NCBI GenBank assembly: GCA_963718295.1
Contig: CAVQYV010000009.1
Location: 1 to 64,000, forward strand
DNA: 64,000 nt
Source: CAVQYV01 sp963718295 [NCBI: uncultured Methylomirabilota bacterium]
GTDB taxonomy: Bacteria; Methylomirabilota; Methylomirabilia; CAVQYV01
Direction: 5' to 3'
Both the position numbers and the translations under genes were made by a program. How positions within the stretch are numbered: position 1 is the first letter of the stretch; the number at the start of each line of letters is the position of its first letter. Of the stretch, positions 17,539 through 25,841 are shown piece after piece. The notes beneath the pieces are model-generated. The model worked only from the letters and a program-made list of their open reading frames with translations, made no database searches and was not told the origin of the DNA.

Positions 17539-18043
17539 GGCTCATCAATCCTATGGTGTCTTCGACGTGCAATTCGCCCTTCTCCAGATCGACCCGCCGG
17601 ATGATCTCCTTCGTAGCCGGCAACAGCCACTCTTCTCCCTCATGCTCAACCACATAGACGTCATTGGCCCCGGTGCCCCAGATCTGGGCAATCCTGCCTC
17701 TCGGATGTCCATCCAAGATGACCCGAAGGCCGATGATGTCATGGTGATAGTAGGTTAATTCGGGGAGGGCTGGGGCCGTTTCTCTTGGGATACCCACCTT
17801 GCAGCCGGAGAGCTTCTCAGCACTCTGGTAATCCGAATCATCTTTGAATTTGAGGATTACAAAGGACTTATGAAAGCGAAAGCCTTCCAGGGCCAGAAAT
17901 TGGGCCGACTCGCCCCTTTCCAAATAGAGCCCGTCCCTTCCGGGAAGGATGTGCCCGATATCGCCATAAGGCAGTAGCTTGACTTCTCCCTTCGTTCCCC
18001 AGGGCCTGACGATCTCCCCCAAAAGGAGCATTAAAGATCCCAT
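17525..18043 (-). CDS. rimM: ribosome maturation factor RimM
   Basis: A 172-residue 30S assembly factor. The N-terminal barrel contains [20 protein letters not shown] and the C-terminal PRC-barrel contains [11 protein letters not shown] and [18 protein letters not shown]. The ATG at 18043 follows GGAGTAGGAGGCAG directly; a second ATG four codons on is too far from it. It lies 7 bases after khpA and overlaps trmD. Confidence 0.93.
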   Translation of the reverse strand: MGSLMLLLGEIVRPWGTKGEVKLLPYGDIGHILPGRDGLYLERGESAQFLALEGFRFHKSFVILKFKDDSDYQSAEKLSGCKVGIPRETAPALPELTYYHHDIIGLRVILDGHPRGRIAQIWGTGANDVYVVEHEGEEWLLPATKEIIRRVDLEKGELHVEDTIGLMSLENI

Positions 18044-18050
18044 CTGCCTC

Positions 18051-18326
18051 CTACTCCAGGATTTCTAAGGTAGCCTTCTTTTTCCGGTGGGCAGCGCTGG
18101 CGGCGAGCAAAGCCCGAATTGCCTTGGCCGTTCTCCCCTGTTTGCCGATCACCCTGCCCAAGTCGCTCGAAGCCACCCTCAGCTGGATGAGGACTGTCTC
18201 CTCCTCGTGAACTTCCGATACCGAAACCTCCTCCGGATGATCGACCAGGGACTTGGCCACGAACTCCACCAGACCCTTCAGGGACAGATTTGTCGACTCA
18301 ATAGGGGCGTCGGCTTCATGCTCCAA
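18051..18326 (-). CDS. khpA: KhpA-type KH-domain RNA-binding protein
   Basis: A 91-residue single KH-domain protein of the KhpA/YlqC family, which binds RNA, usually with KhpB/EloR. The KH signature is [20 protein letters not shown]. The N-terminal 15 residues are an extra acidic stretch before [19 protein letters not shown]. It overlaps rpsP by 11 bases and precedes rimM, its usual place. Confidence 0.93.
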   Translation of the reverse strand: MEHEADAPIESTNLSLKGLVEFVAKSLVDHPEEVSVSEVHEEETVLIQLRVASSDLGRVIGKQGRTAKAIRALLAASAAHRKKKATLEILE

Positions 18327-18618
18327 GGGATTCCGATCCTTTCACCACCTTTTCTTCCTTTACCCGTAGCTTCCGATCTATCAATCCTACCTTTATCAGA
18401 AGCTGTCTCACCATGTCCGTCGGCTGAGCCCCGTTCTTTAGCCAATAGGATGCACGTTCCTCCTTCAAAGTTACCTGGGACGGGTTCTTAAGCGGGTCAT
18501 AGGTACCGATCTCCTCTATGAATCTCCCGTCCCGCGGCATCCGTGAATCGGCAATGACGATTCGATAGAAGGGCTTCATCTTCGCCCCCATCCGCCTTAA
18601 TCTGATCTTGACAGCCAT
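18316..18618 (-). CDS. rpsP: 30S ribosomal protein S16
   Basis: A 100-residue S16. The start [19 protein letters not shown] at 18618 is the family start and follows GGAAGGGGG; the frame extends upstream but that part is not protein-like. [20 protein letters not shown] and [16 protein letters not shown] complete the domain. First of the small ribosomal genes after ffh, 106 bases downstream of it. Confidence 0.97.
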   Translation of the reverse strand: MAVKIRLRRMGAKMKPFYRIVIADSRMPRDGRFIEEIGTYDPLKNPSQVTLKEERASYWLKNGAQPTDMVRQLLIKVGLIDRKLRVKEEKVVKGSESLGA

Positions 18619-18724
18619 CCATAAACCCCCTTCCTGCGATTTCGCACGTCCATTTCTTCTGCAAACTGATCCAGCCCATCCCTGGGCCAACGCTCCCACA
18701 CGCCGATGCATCAAAGGATCCAAC

Positions 18725-20053
18725 TCACAAAGGCAGAGGAAAACGAAGCCCCCTAAATTTCTTGCCTCCTTTGGAGACCTGTCTCAAGGCTTTTTGCATC
18801 TGGGTAAAGCCCTTCAGGAGCTTATTCACCTCCATCACCGAAGTACCAGAGCCCGTGGCGATTCTCCGCCTCCGGCTGCCGTTGATGATCTCCGCATGAA
18901 GGCGCTCCCTTTTCGTCATGGAGTCGATAATGGCCTCCATCCGCTTCAGCTCCGAACTCTCCGGCTCCAACTCCATTTCACCCATCCGCGAGAAGCCGGG
19001 AATCATTTTGACCAATTGATCCAGGGGTCCCATGGATTTCAAAGCCCGAAGCTGCTCCCGGAAATCCTCCAGAGTAAAGGAATCCGATTGCATCTTCTTT
19101 TGCAGCTCGACGGCCTTCTTGCGGTCAAAGGCCTCCTCGGCTTTTTCTACCAGGGAGATGATATCACCCATCCCCAGGATCCGGGAGGCCATGCGGTCCG
19201 GATAGAAGACCTCCAGGGCCTGCGGTTTCTCTCCGATCCCTATGAGTTTAATCGGCTTTCCCGTGATGGCCCGAATCGAGAGAGCCGCCCCTCCCTTGGC
19301 ATCTCCATCCAATTTGGTCAGAATCACCCCTGAGAGGTCCAATTCCGCATCAAAGGAGGAGACTGATTTGACCGCATCCTGGCCCGTCATGGCATCGGCC
19401 ACCATCAGGATCTCGGCGGGGTCCAGGCTGGCCTTGATCTGTCTGAGCTCAGCCATCATCTCTGCATCGATGTGCAACCGACCCCCCGTATCCAGGATCA
19501 TTACCTCGATGCCACGAGATTTGCAGTGAGATAGCGCGTCCTGAGCAATCCTGGGAGCGTCTTCGTTCCCTTCAAAGACCGGGAAGCCCAATTGGCCTCC
19601 CAGCGTCTTCAATTGCTCCCTCGCCGCCGGTCGATGGGTATCGGCAGCCACCAGCAGAGGCTCCTTTTTCCGTTGCTTTCGGAGATAGAGGGCCAGTTTC
19701 GCAGCCGTGGTGGTCTTGCCCGAACCCTGTAATCCAACCAACATGATCGTGGTCGGAGGTGCGGATTGGAGGTCTAAAGTGCCCTCCCGATCTCCCAGCA
19801 ATTTCACCATGCGATCATAGACGATCTTGACCACCTGATGAGCGGGAGATAGACTTTCCAGGACCTCCTTTCCGACTGCCTCCTGTCTGACCTCCTCCAG
19901 GAAGTCCTTCACCACCCGAAAGTGGACATCCGCCTCCAAGAGCGCCAGGCGCACCTCTCTTAGGGCCTCCGCGATGTTGGCCTCGCTAAGGCGGCCGTGT
20001 CCTCTCAACTTTCGGAAGATCGTTTCGAATTTTTTCGTCAGAGCATCGAACAT
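18725..20053 (-). CDS. ffh: signal recognition particle protein Ffh
   Basis: A 442-residue SRP54 GTPase that targets nascent membrane proteins with the 4.5S RNA. The N domain is followed by the G domain with [15 protein letters not shown] (G1), DTGGRLHID (G3), [13 protein letters not shown] (G4) and [13 protein letters not shown]. The methionine-rich M domain begins about residue 320 with the [23 protein letters not shown]-binding segment. It leads the operon that runs to yifB. Confidence 0.97.
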   Translation of the reverse strand: MFDALTKKFETIFRKLRGHGRLSEANIAEALREVRLALLEADVHFRVVKDFLEEVRQEAVGKEVLESLSPAHQVVKIVYDRMVKLLGDREGTLDLQSAPPTTIMLVGLQGSGKTTTAAKLALYLRKQRKKEPLLVAADTHRPAAREQLKTLGGQLGFPVFEGNEDAPRIAQDALSHCKSRGIEVMILDTGGRLHIDAEMMAELRQIKASLDPAEILMVADAMTGQDAVKSVSSFDAELDLSGVILTKLDGDAKGGAALSIRAITGKPIKLIGIGEKPQALEVFYPDRMASRILGMGDIISLVEKAEEAFDRKKAVELQKKMQSDSFTLEDFREQLRALKSMGPLDQLVKMIPGFSRMGEMELEPESSELKRMEAIIDSMTKRERLHAEIINGSRRRRIATGSGTSVMEVNKLLKGFTQMQKALRQVSKGGKKFRGLRFPLPL

Positions 20054-20072
20054 GGCGCACGAAAACCCTTTA

Positions 20073-20100
20073 TTTATATTTCTTTGGCCGGACTTGTCAA
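20073..20100 (-). promoter_or_regulatory. promoter of the ffh-rpsP operon
   Basis: On the minus strand TTGACA (complement of 20095-20100), 16-base spacer, TATAAA (complement of 20073-20078). The expected start lies only about 13 bases before the ffh ATG, giving a very short leader. Confidence 0.5.
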
Positions 20101-20200
20101 GCTTAAATTGCCCCGAGGCCCTCTGGCTCCCCTCCCTGTGCCCTTTCCCAGGTTACTCGTCCCCCTCGGGACCCCATACCCTTCCTTTTTCCTTTCGGAC

Positions 20201-20437
20201 CTACTGAGTCTTCTTTCTCCGCTGTTCGATAGCCCTCTTGCAGTCCGGGCAAATCATACGAGGCAGAGGGTAGGGATAGCGTACTTTCTCCTGGCCTAAG
20301 CCCCAATCGATGATATCTTCCACCAACAGCTCTTCCCGAATCACGTGGTCGGCGCAGATTCCCATGCCGCAGACGACGCATATCGCCACCGCCTCATTCA
20401 TTTTTCCCTGCCCCGCACAAGGGTAGCACTTCATCAA
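20201..20437 (-). CDS. small DUF2180-type zinc-ribbon protein
   Basis: A 78-residue protein with three paired-cysteine units: MKCYPCAGQG at the start, ICVVCGMGICADH in the middle and RMICPDCKRAIEQ near the end. The pattern fits small zinc-binding proteins of the DUF2180 kind, known from archaea and Desulfobacterota. It probably binds two zinc ions; function unknown. A good ribosome site (GGAAAGGAG) lies upstream. Free-standing between ffh and the four-span membrane protein gene. Confidence 0.7.
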   Translation of the reverse strand: MMKCYPCAGQGKMNEAVAICVVCGMGICADHVIREELLVEDIIDWGLGQEKVRYPYPLPRMICPDCKRAIEQRRKKTQ

Positions 20438-20680
20438 AGACTCCTTTCCCGGATAGATGTCAGAGACTCATGATGATCGATTGCCTTCAATCTAAATGGT
20501 TTCCCGCAAGAAATCAAGAATTTGTAATCCGGGAGGGGGTAAAGACCCAGAGGCAAGGGGGGCCCGGGGAACTCGTCCTTTCGGTGGGCTCGACTTGATT
20601 CATCCTGAAGGAGGATCCTGAAGGGATATTCAGGCCAATCGAGCCAATTTGCTCGGTGCGAAGGAAGGCAGACTGTTACC

Positions 20681-21019
20681 TCAATCGATGAACCAATTGA
20701 TCAAGGCCGAGAGAAAACTGATGATCAGTGCCCCCCCAACTGCCGCCCAAAAACCCTGCAGAGTCAAGGTGGAGGTCACCCTGGACACCAAGAACAGGAT
20801 GAAGCCATTGACAACCAGGGTAAACAGTCCCAGGGTGAGGATGTTTAGGGGCAGGGTGAAAAGGAGGAGAAGGGGTCGGATCACCGCGTTGAATATCCCC
20901 AAGATCGCGGCAGCGACAATGGCCCCTTTCAGCCCGCTCACCTGTAATCCCTTCACGAAATGAGCAGTGATGAAGATGGCCACCGTATTGGCGGCCCAAC
21001 GCAGGATCAAGCCCTTCAT
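20681..21019 (-). CDS. four-span membrane protein, phage-holin-4_2/YvlD type
   Basis: A 112-residue very hydrophobic protein with four predicted spans, starting MKGLILRWAANTVAIFITA and containing GIFNAVIRPLLLLFTLPLN, the family signature region. Despite the Pfam name it is a chromosomal membrane protein of unknown role, not evidence of a prophage. GGGGAGGGTG precedes the ATG. No phage genes are near. Confidence 0.85.
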   Translation of the reverse strand: MKGLILRWAANTVAIFITAHFVKGLQVSGLKGAIVAAAILGIFNAVIRPLLLLFTLPLNILTLGLFTLVVNGFILFLVSRVTSTLTLQGFWAAVGGALIISFLSALINWFID

Positions 21020-21083
21020 ATCACCCTCCCCTTCTTACCGGATCGTGCCCCGCGAAATGCGCCGGTGGGCAAAGATCTTTACT

Positions 21084-21131
21084 GAGAGAAGGGCTCCGCC
21101 GACTTTGCACCGTCGGCGGAGCCCTTCTCTC
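21084..21131. terminator. 20-bp perfect hairpin, likely terminator
   Basis: A 20-base arm at 21084-21103 pairs without mismatch with 21112-21131 around an 8-base loop. It lies just past the monohaem cytochrome gene, ending the periplasmic redox operon. There is no long T-run, so termination may depend on the stem length or another factor. Confidence 0.65.
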
Positions 21132-21192
21132 CAATTCGCGCCTCTCCCCCGTCCTGACTACCCGGGTGGGAGAGAGGCCCAAGCCTCTCCCC

Positions 21193-21864
21193 CTAATGCT
21201 TTCCGGGAACCGCCACCTCCCCTTTGTTGGCCCAAAGAATATAGGTCTCCAGGGCCTTCAGCTTGGGGTCATCATCGGAAAGCTTCTTCCCTTCCTGCGG
21301 ATTTTCAATACACCAATTGATCACATCTCGCAGGAGGGCCACCTTTTTCAACTGAGTCTGGAACTTGGGATAGGTATAAGGATGCGTATCCATAGCATCC
21401 GGATGGCACATATCGCAGGAAATCCCGTTGGTCCCCAGACCAGAATCATGGAATATGCGATACCCTTCCTTCACCGCGTTATCCAACTCGCTATCCCAGG
21501 TTCTCATCTCCCTACGGGTATGGGGCTCTCCCTTATGGGCCAGGACCATGGGGGCCTCTTGGGTCTGGGAACCCTTCATCTTCCCCCACTCCTCCATCAG
21601 GAGGGCAGCCACCTGCTCAGCAGTTTCCCTGGACATCTTGCCCGTCCTCTCGGTATCCGCCACCTCGATCACGATTTTGGTCTCTCCGTCGCACAGCTTA
21701 AAGGCCCTGGCATCAGAGCCAATGCTGCCTCCGTCGCCTGAACAGGAAACGGATTCCACCGATTTGACCTTGGGGGAGGAATTTCCCGAAGCCACATAGG
21801 AAAAGGCGATCAGCCCTAAGGCCAACACGGCCAAAAATATAATCGGAGCATGTCTCTTTCGCAT
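21193..21864 (-). CDS. exported monohaem c-type cytochrome
   Basis: A 223-residue protein with an N-terminal signal or anchor (APIIFLAVLALGLIAFSYVA) and one haem-binding motif, CDMCH near residue 149, in the context LGTNGISCDMCHPDAMDTHP. The C-terminal PQEGKKLSDDDPKLKALETY resembles the ligand-side region of dihaem SoxA/TsdA-like cytochromes, but only one CxxCH is present. It follows the Tat phosphoesterase by 25 bases and the dihaem peroxidase further upstream, so it could carry electrons to the peroxidase. That role is inferred. Confidence 0.75.
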   Translation of the reverse strand: MRKRHAPIIFLAVLALGLIAFSYVASGNSSPKVKSVESVSCSGDGGSIGSDARAFKLCDGETKIVIEVADTERTGKMSRETAEQVAALLMEEWGKMKGSQTQEAPMVLAHKGEPHTRREMRTWDSELDNAVKEGYRIFHDSGLGTNGISCDMCHPDAMDTHPYTYPKFQTQLKKVALLRDVINWCIENPQEGKKLSDDDPKLKALETYILWANKGEVAVPGKH

Positions 21865-21889
21865 CTTCAGTCTCCTCTTCTTCCCTCGA

Positions 21890-22948
21890 TTAATAGTGGG
21901 GCCCTACTTCATAGGGATCGGGAAGGGTGGCCTCATTCACCGTCGAGAGCCACTCGTAGGTTACCTTGATGGGCTTGCGGCCCCATAGATCATAGTTCTT
22001 GTTGACGGCTCCATTGGCCAGGACTTCTACCCTTCCCCATCCGCACCCATCGAATTGATCGAAGGGATCCGCTCGATCCATTTGCCGCGTGAACCGCGGG
22101 AGCCCTTTGTGGGCGTAGGGCCAGGGCCAAGCCGTGGAGAGGACCCCATGGAATTGGATGTTTCCGATCCGATTCGTCAGAAGCTGATGGGTGTGGGCAT
22201 GGATTACCGTGACCCCCTGGAAGGGCGCCAGGATCGCCTGAACCTGCTCCGCGTCATCGGTCCAGAAGTTCCAGTTTTTGTAATATTTATAGAGGGGAGA
22301 GTGGGAGAAAACGATGATCGGCTTGTTCCGGGGGACTCCCGACAGGTCCTTCTTGAGCCAATCCCTCTGCGCCTCTCCCACGGTGAAGGGCCGGCCGTTC
22401 GGATTATCCAGCTGCGCCATGGCCTGCATTCGTTCCGTCGGCGTCAATTTGGGGCCGGTCCAGTAGTCCTCCACGATGACGCTGTTCAAAACCACGAAAT
22501 GGATGCCCTTGTGGTCGAAGGAATAAGTATCGGGACCGAACAGCTCCCGCCAGTGCTCTCCCATGTCCAGGTACCAATCGTGTTCTCCGACCATCATATA
22601 TCTCTTGGCCCGGACACCGCTCAGGATCTCCTTGCCCAGGTCCAGCTCCCCCTTCGCCCCTAACTGGGCCAGGTCGCCTCCAAAGAAAACGAAATCGGGC
22701 TGAGGATCCAGGGCATTGACATCAGCGACTGCCTTTTCGATCGCTCTGACAAAGCGTTTGTTCAGCTTCTTTTCGTAAAGATGGGTGTCCGAAATATAGG
22801 CAAAGGTGAAGGGCTGAGCATCCGGCGAGGCCTCCGCGGGTCTCGTTCCGGCCAACCCCAACCCGCCGATCAGGCCACTCAATCCTGCGGCGGCTGCCCC
22901 CTGCGCCGATACCTTCAGGAACTCCCTTCGGGTCAGTTTTTTCTCCAT
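21890..22948 (-). CDS. Tat-exported calcineurin-like metallophosphoesterase
   Basis: A 352-residue enzyme with a Tat signal (TRREFLKVSAQGAAAAG) and the complete dinuclear metallophosphoesterase motif set: AYISDTHLYEKK, FFGGDLAQLG, MVGEHDW (the N of GNHD is replaced by E), IVFSHSPLY and VIHAHTHQL. It should fold with metals in the cytoplasm and act in the periplasm on phosphate esters or nucleotides. Start at 22948 is chosen because the Tat motif follows directly; the frame runs upstream into non-homologous sequence. It lies in an operon with the dihaem peroxidase and a cytochrome. Confidence 0.85.
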   Translation of the reverse strand: MEKKLTRREFLKVSAQGAAAAGLSGLIGGLGLAGTRPAEASPDAQPFTFAYISDTHLYEKKLNKRFVRAIEKAVADVNALDPQPDFVFFGGDLAQLGAKGELDLGKEILSGVRAKRYMMVGEHDWYLDMGEHWRELFGPDTYSFDHKGIHFVVLNSVIVEDYWTGPKLTPTERMQAMAQLDNPNGRPFTVGEAQRDWLKKDLSGVPRNKPIIVFSHSPLYKYYKNWNFWTDDAEQVQAILAPFQGVTVIHAHTHQLLTNRIGNIQFHGVLSTAWPWPYAHKGLPRFTRQMDRADPFDQFDGCGWGRVEVLANGAVNKNYDLWGRKPIKVTYEWLSTVNEATLPDPYEVGPHY

Positions 22949-22993
22949 GATGCGATTCCTCCTTGGCTCCTTGTCTCCTTTATTCCAGACCAC

Positions 22994-24085
22994 TCACTGA
23001 GAGGGGATGGGACCACCAATCTTGTCCACCTCCGGGCTGGTAAGGGTCTTCATGAATTCCACCAGATCCTTCTTCTCTTGTTCGGTCAATTTGAGGGGCT
23101 GAATCCCGCCGTCCAGGTAGCGGTTGGGAACCCCTCCCTTATCATAGAGTTCCACCACCGACTCGAGGGTAGGCTCGCTACCATCGTGCATGTAGGGGGC
23201 CGTGAGGGCCACGTTGCGGAGGCCGGAGGTCTTGAAGGCGCCCGTATCTTTATCTTCCTTGGTCGCTTCATATCGGCCCCGGTCGGGATTGGGCTTGTCC
23301 ATCCCCACCCCCACATTGTGGAATTTGTTGTCGGTGAACAGGGCAAAGGAAGGTAGGATCTCGTGGCAGGTGACGCATCGCCCTCTCTCCTGAAACACCT
23401 TGAGCCCACGCTTGGCCGCTTCCGAGATGGCGTTCTCCTCCTTGCCGTAGAAGTACCGATCAAAGGGAGAATCCCCTGCCAGCAAGGTCCGCTCGTAAGC
23501 TGCGATCGCCTTGGCGATGTTGTCCGCCGTGATCCCCCCCTCGAAGGCCAGCTTGAATGACTTCTGGTACTCTGGGACTTTCTTCAGCTTCTCCACCAGG
23601 ACGTCCAACGAGGGCATACCCATCTCCAACGGATTGACGATGGGGCCCTTGGCCTGCTCCTCCAGGCTGGGTGCCCTCCCATCCCAGAACTGCAGGTCAT
23701 AGAGGGCCGAATTCAAAGTGGTGGGGGAATTGCGATTCCCCTTTTTCTCCTGAATGCCGGTGCTCACCTTTTCGTCCTCTGCGAAGCCCTTCTTCGGGTC
23801 GTGACAGGTGGCACAGCTCACGGTGTCATCCACCGAAAGCCTCTTGTCGAAATAGAGCTGCCTCCCCAATTCGATCTTGGCCGCAGTCATCGGATTGTCC
23901 TGCGGCACCTCGGGATCGATGAGCCCCAGGGGTATCCTGAACGAATAGTCGGAGGCCGCGTAGGCCCCTGTCCAGGAGAGGCGCGGGTTCGAAACCGGAT
24001 CGCTCAGGACCCAACCCACCATCCCTAACCCGAAAAGGAACAGAACCCCCCACTTCCCGGGATTACCTCTCAACCTTCTCTCCAT
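22994..24085 (-). CDS. dihaem cytochrome c peroxidase (CcpA/MauG family)
   Basis: A 363-residue periplasmic enzyme that reduces H2O2 with electrons from cytochromes, or a MauG-like relative. A signal or anchor (LFLFGLGMVGWVL) is followed by two haem sites, CATCH at residues 91-95 and CVTCH at 237-241. Features between them (GRAPSLEEQAKGPIVNPLEMG) and after them (FKTSGLRNVALTAPYMHDGS) are characteristic. It heads the operon with the metallophosphoesterase (45 bases) and monohaem cytochrome. Confidence 0.92.
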   Translation of the reverse strand: MERRLRGNPGKWGVLFLFGLGMVGWVLSDPVSNPRLSWTGAYAASDYSFRIPLGLIDPEVPQDNPMTAAKIELGRQLYFDKRLSVDDTVSCATCHDPKKGFAEDEKVSTGIQEKKGNRNSPTTLNSALYDLQFWDGRAPSLEEQAKGPIVNPLEMGMPSLDVLVEKLKKVPEYQKSFKLAFEGGITADNIAKAIAAYERTLLAGDSPFDRYFYGKEENAISEAAKRGLKVFQERGRCVTCHEILPSFALFTDNKFHNVGVGMDKPNPDRGRYEATKEDKDTGAFKTSGLRNVALTAPYMHDGSEPTLESVVELYDKGGVPNRYLDGGIQPLKLTEQEKKDLVEFMKTLTSPEVDKIGGPIPSQ

Positions 24086-24259
24086 AGGATTCGCTCCTTT
24101 GCTCCTGAGTCCTCAGGATGAAACAAGGTCCTACATCTTTATCGCGCGGGTTCTGCGACCGATCTTCTTCTCCAATCCCTCAACCAAAGTAAGCGGTGCG
24201 ATACATATCGGTCCGTCTTGGCGCACCAAAAGTTGATGGACCCTCGCTCAACCTTCTCT

Positions 24260-24637
24260 CTAACTCGACTTCCACAAACCGTGAAGGTTACAATATGCTC
24301 TGGCGGTCACCTTTTCGCCTCGAATTTCAAATTCCGCCTCCGGTGGACCGCCGGGGCTCAGAAATTTCCGGCAAACCTTGCCGTCGGCGATGATTTCGAT
24401 CCACTCGATGTAGTGTTTCTCTTCCATCGGATGAGGCACGGAACCTACCTTGACCTTGATCCCTGCCCCGGTGCTCTCTATGACCGGCACATGCTTTTCC
24501 TTGCCCGCATCTTCCGTCTTTTCCACAAGTCTTTCCATGGGCTGTCCACAGCATACTAACTCGCCGGCCCCTCCATGGATCACTTCCACCACGTTGCCAC
24601 AGACATTGCACTTATAGATCTGCCTGATCTCGGTCAT
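24260..24637 (-). CDS. dfx: desulfoferrodoxin (superoxide reductase, class II)
   Basis: A 125-residue protein with an N-terminal rubredoxin-like centre ([12 protein letters not shown] and CCGQPM supplying four cysteines, Fe(SCys)4) and the SOR domain whose histidines and cysteine bind the catalytic iron: [15 protein letters not shown] and [11 protein letters not shown]. It reduces superoxide to H2O2 without making O2, marking an anaerobe. It is 14 bases downstream of the ferritin-like gene, and the pair probably protect against oxygen. Confidence 0.96.
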   Translation of the reverse strand: MTEIRQIYKCNVCGNVVEVIHGGAGELVCCGQPMERLVEKTEDAGKEKHVPVIESTGAGIKVKVGSVPHPMEEKHYIEWIEIIADGKVCRKFLSPGGPPEAEFEIRGEKVTARAYCNLHGLWKSS

Positions 24638-24651
24638 CCTTCGCTCCCCAT

Positions 24652-25083
24652 CTATATCTCTTCCAACAGGGTAGAAAACGTGTCGTGATGTTCTTCTTCA
24701 TCCGCCAAGATCTGCCGAAACAGCCGGTTGGTGACCTCGTCTCCCTCCTTACGGGATACCTCAATGATCTTGCTGTAGAGCTCGATGGCAACCTCTTCAT
24801 CCTTTTGGTCCTGCTTGATCATCTCGGGAAGGGTTTTCCCGATGAAGATGGGATCCGGCCTGGTGGTCGGGATCCCCCCGAGGTAATTGAGCCGTTCCGC
24901 GATCGCCTCCGCATGCTTCATTTCGGAGATGGCAATGCTCTTCAGCTCTTCCTTCACGGCAAACCCTTTGACCCCACTCCAGAGGACGTGTTGCCACATA
25001 TACTGGACGGAGACCTGAATCTCCCGGGCGATGCCCTGGTTCAATAAATCCATCAACTCCTTCGATGTCTTTTTCCTCTTCAT
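24652..25083 (-). CDS. ferritin-like di-iron protein (bacterioferritin/DPS type)
   Basis: A 143-residue four-helix protein. Di-iron ligands are visible: [35 protein letters not shown] (ExxH) and [12 protein letters not shown] (ExxHH-like). It may store iron or destroy oxidants. The start [16 protein letters not shown] at 25083 follows a G-rich ribosome region; a further upstream in-frame start adds five residues. It is co-transcribed with the desulfoferrodoxin gene. Confidence 0.85.
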   Translation of the reverse strand: MKRKKTSKELMDLLNQGIAREIQVSVQYMWQHVLWSGVKGFAVKEELKSIAISEMKHAEAIAERLNYLGGIPTTRPDPIFIGKTLPEMIKQDQKDEEVAIELYSKIIEVSRKEGDEVTNRLFRQILADEEEHHDTFSTLLEEI

Positions 25084-25158
25084 GGCAGCTACCTCCATTT
25101 TTGGGTGGATCGGTTAGATAGATTCGATCACATTCGACTACGGATTCAACAGCGAATT

Positions 25159-25186
25159 ATTTTATCATTTCGGCGCCGGAAGTCAA
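25159..25186 (-). promoter_or_regulatory. promoter of the ferritin-desulfoferrodoxin pair
   Basis: Minus-strand TTGACT (complement of 25181-25186), 16-base spacer, TAAAAT (complement of 25159-25164), about 70 bases before the ferritin-like start. Confidence 0.5.
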
Positions 25187-25202
25187 TGGCCCATTTTCCA
25201 GC

Positions 25203-25667
25203 TTAAATCCCAGGGATGCACCCCGGAGCCCGCACCATGAGGACCGGCACGCAGGCAGACTGGAGGATCCGGTCGGCCACGCTCCCCCAGTACCAGCGAC
25301 TGATCCCCGAGCGCCCATGAGTGGCTATGATGATCAGACCGACCTCTTTGTTTTTGGCATAGTCGGCGATGCTCTCCGCCGGCTTCCCCTCCAGAATCTC
25401 CGCCCGAGCGGCCAGTCCCGATTTCTGAAGTTGACTTGCCATTTTCCTCAAGTACTTCTCCGCCTCTGACTTCCGGCCTGCCTCCATGCGATTCAGCTCA
25501 TCCGCGGTAAAGACGAGGTAAGTATCGGGTGGCATCTCGGCTGCCTCGACCACCCGAACCAGAACCACATCTTTCACTCCACAGCCCTTGCCGAGCGCCT
25601 CTACATGCGGAATCACGCACTCGGCCAGCTTCGAGCCATCCAATGGCACCATGATTCTGTCGTACAT
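25203..25667 (-). CDS. UspA-family universal stress protein
   Basis: A 154-residue Usp domain: MYDRIMVPLDGSKLAECVIP opening and the ATP-binding loop IIIATHGRSGISRWYWGSVA before CVPVLMVR. The G-2x-G-9x-G(S/T) pattern is kept, which suggests an ATP-binding subtype. The start at 25667 follows GAGGAGGAGCT; the longer frame is not protein-like. It stands between the ferritin pair and the multihaem cytochrome. Confidence 0.9.
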   Translation of the reverse strand: MYDRIMVPLDGSKLAECVIPHVEALGKGCGVKDVVLVRVVEAAEMPPDTYLVFTADELNRMEAGRKSEAEKYLRKMASQLQKSGLAARAEILEGKPAESIADYAKNKEVGLIIIATHGRSGISRWYWGSVADRILQSACVPVLMVRAPGCIPGI

Positions 25668-25841
25668 AGCTCCTCCTCCCCGAGAAGATTTCGAAGCGAA
25701 TCCAGCCACCTAGGTGTAATGCTCAAGGGTATCAAGCCCCCCCTCTATGGGAAAAGGCTTACCGGAAATGAGGTCTCATTTTGCGCATTCCATCGATCGT
25801 GTTCCTTTGGCGCGGACAAGACGAATCGGACAGGGCATGGC

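Noticed and set aside
20681-21019. Prophage because of a holin-like protein
   Set aside because: The family is chromosomal despite its name and no phage genes are near.
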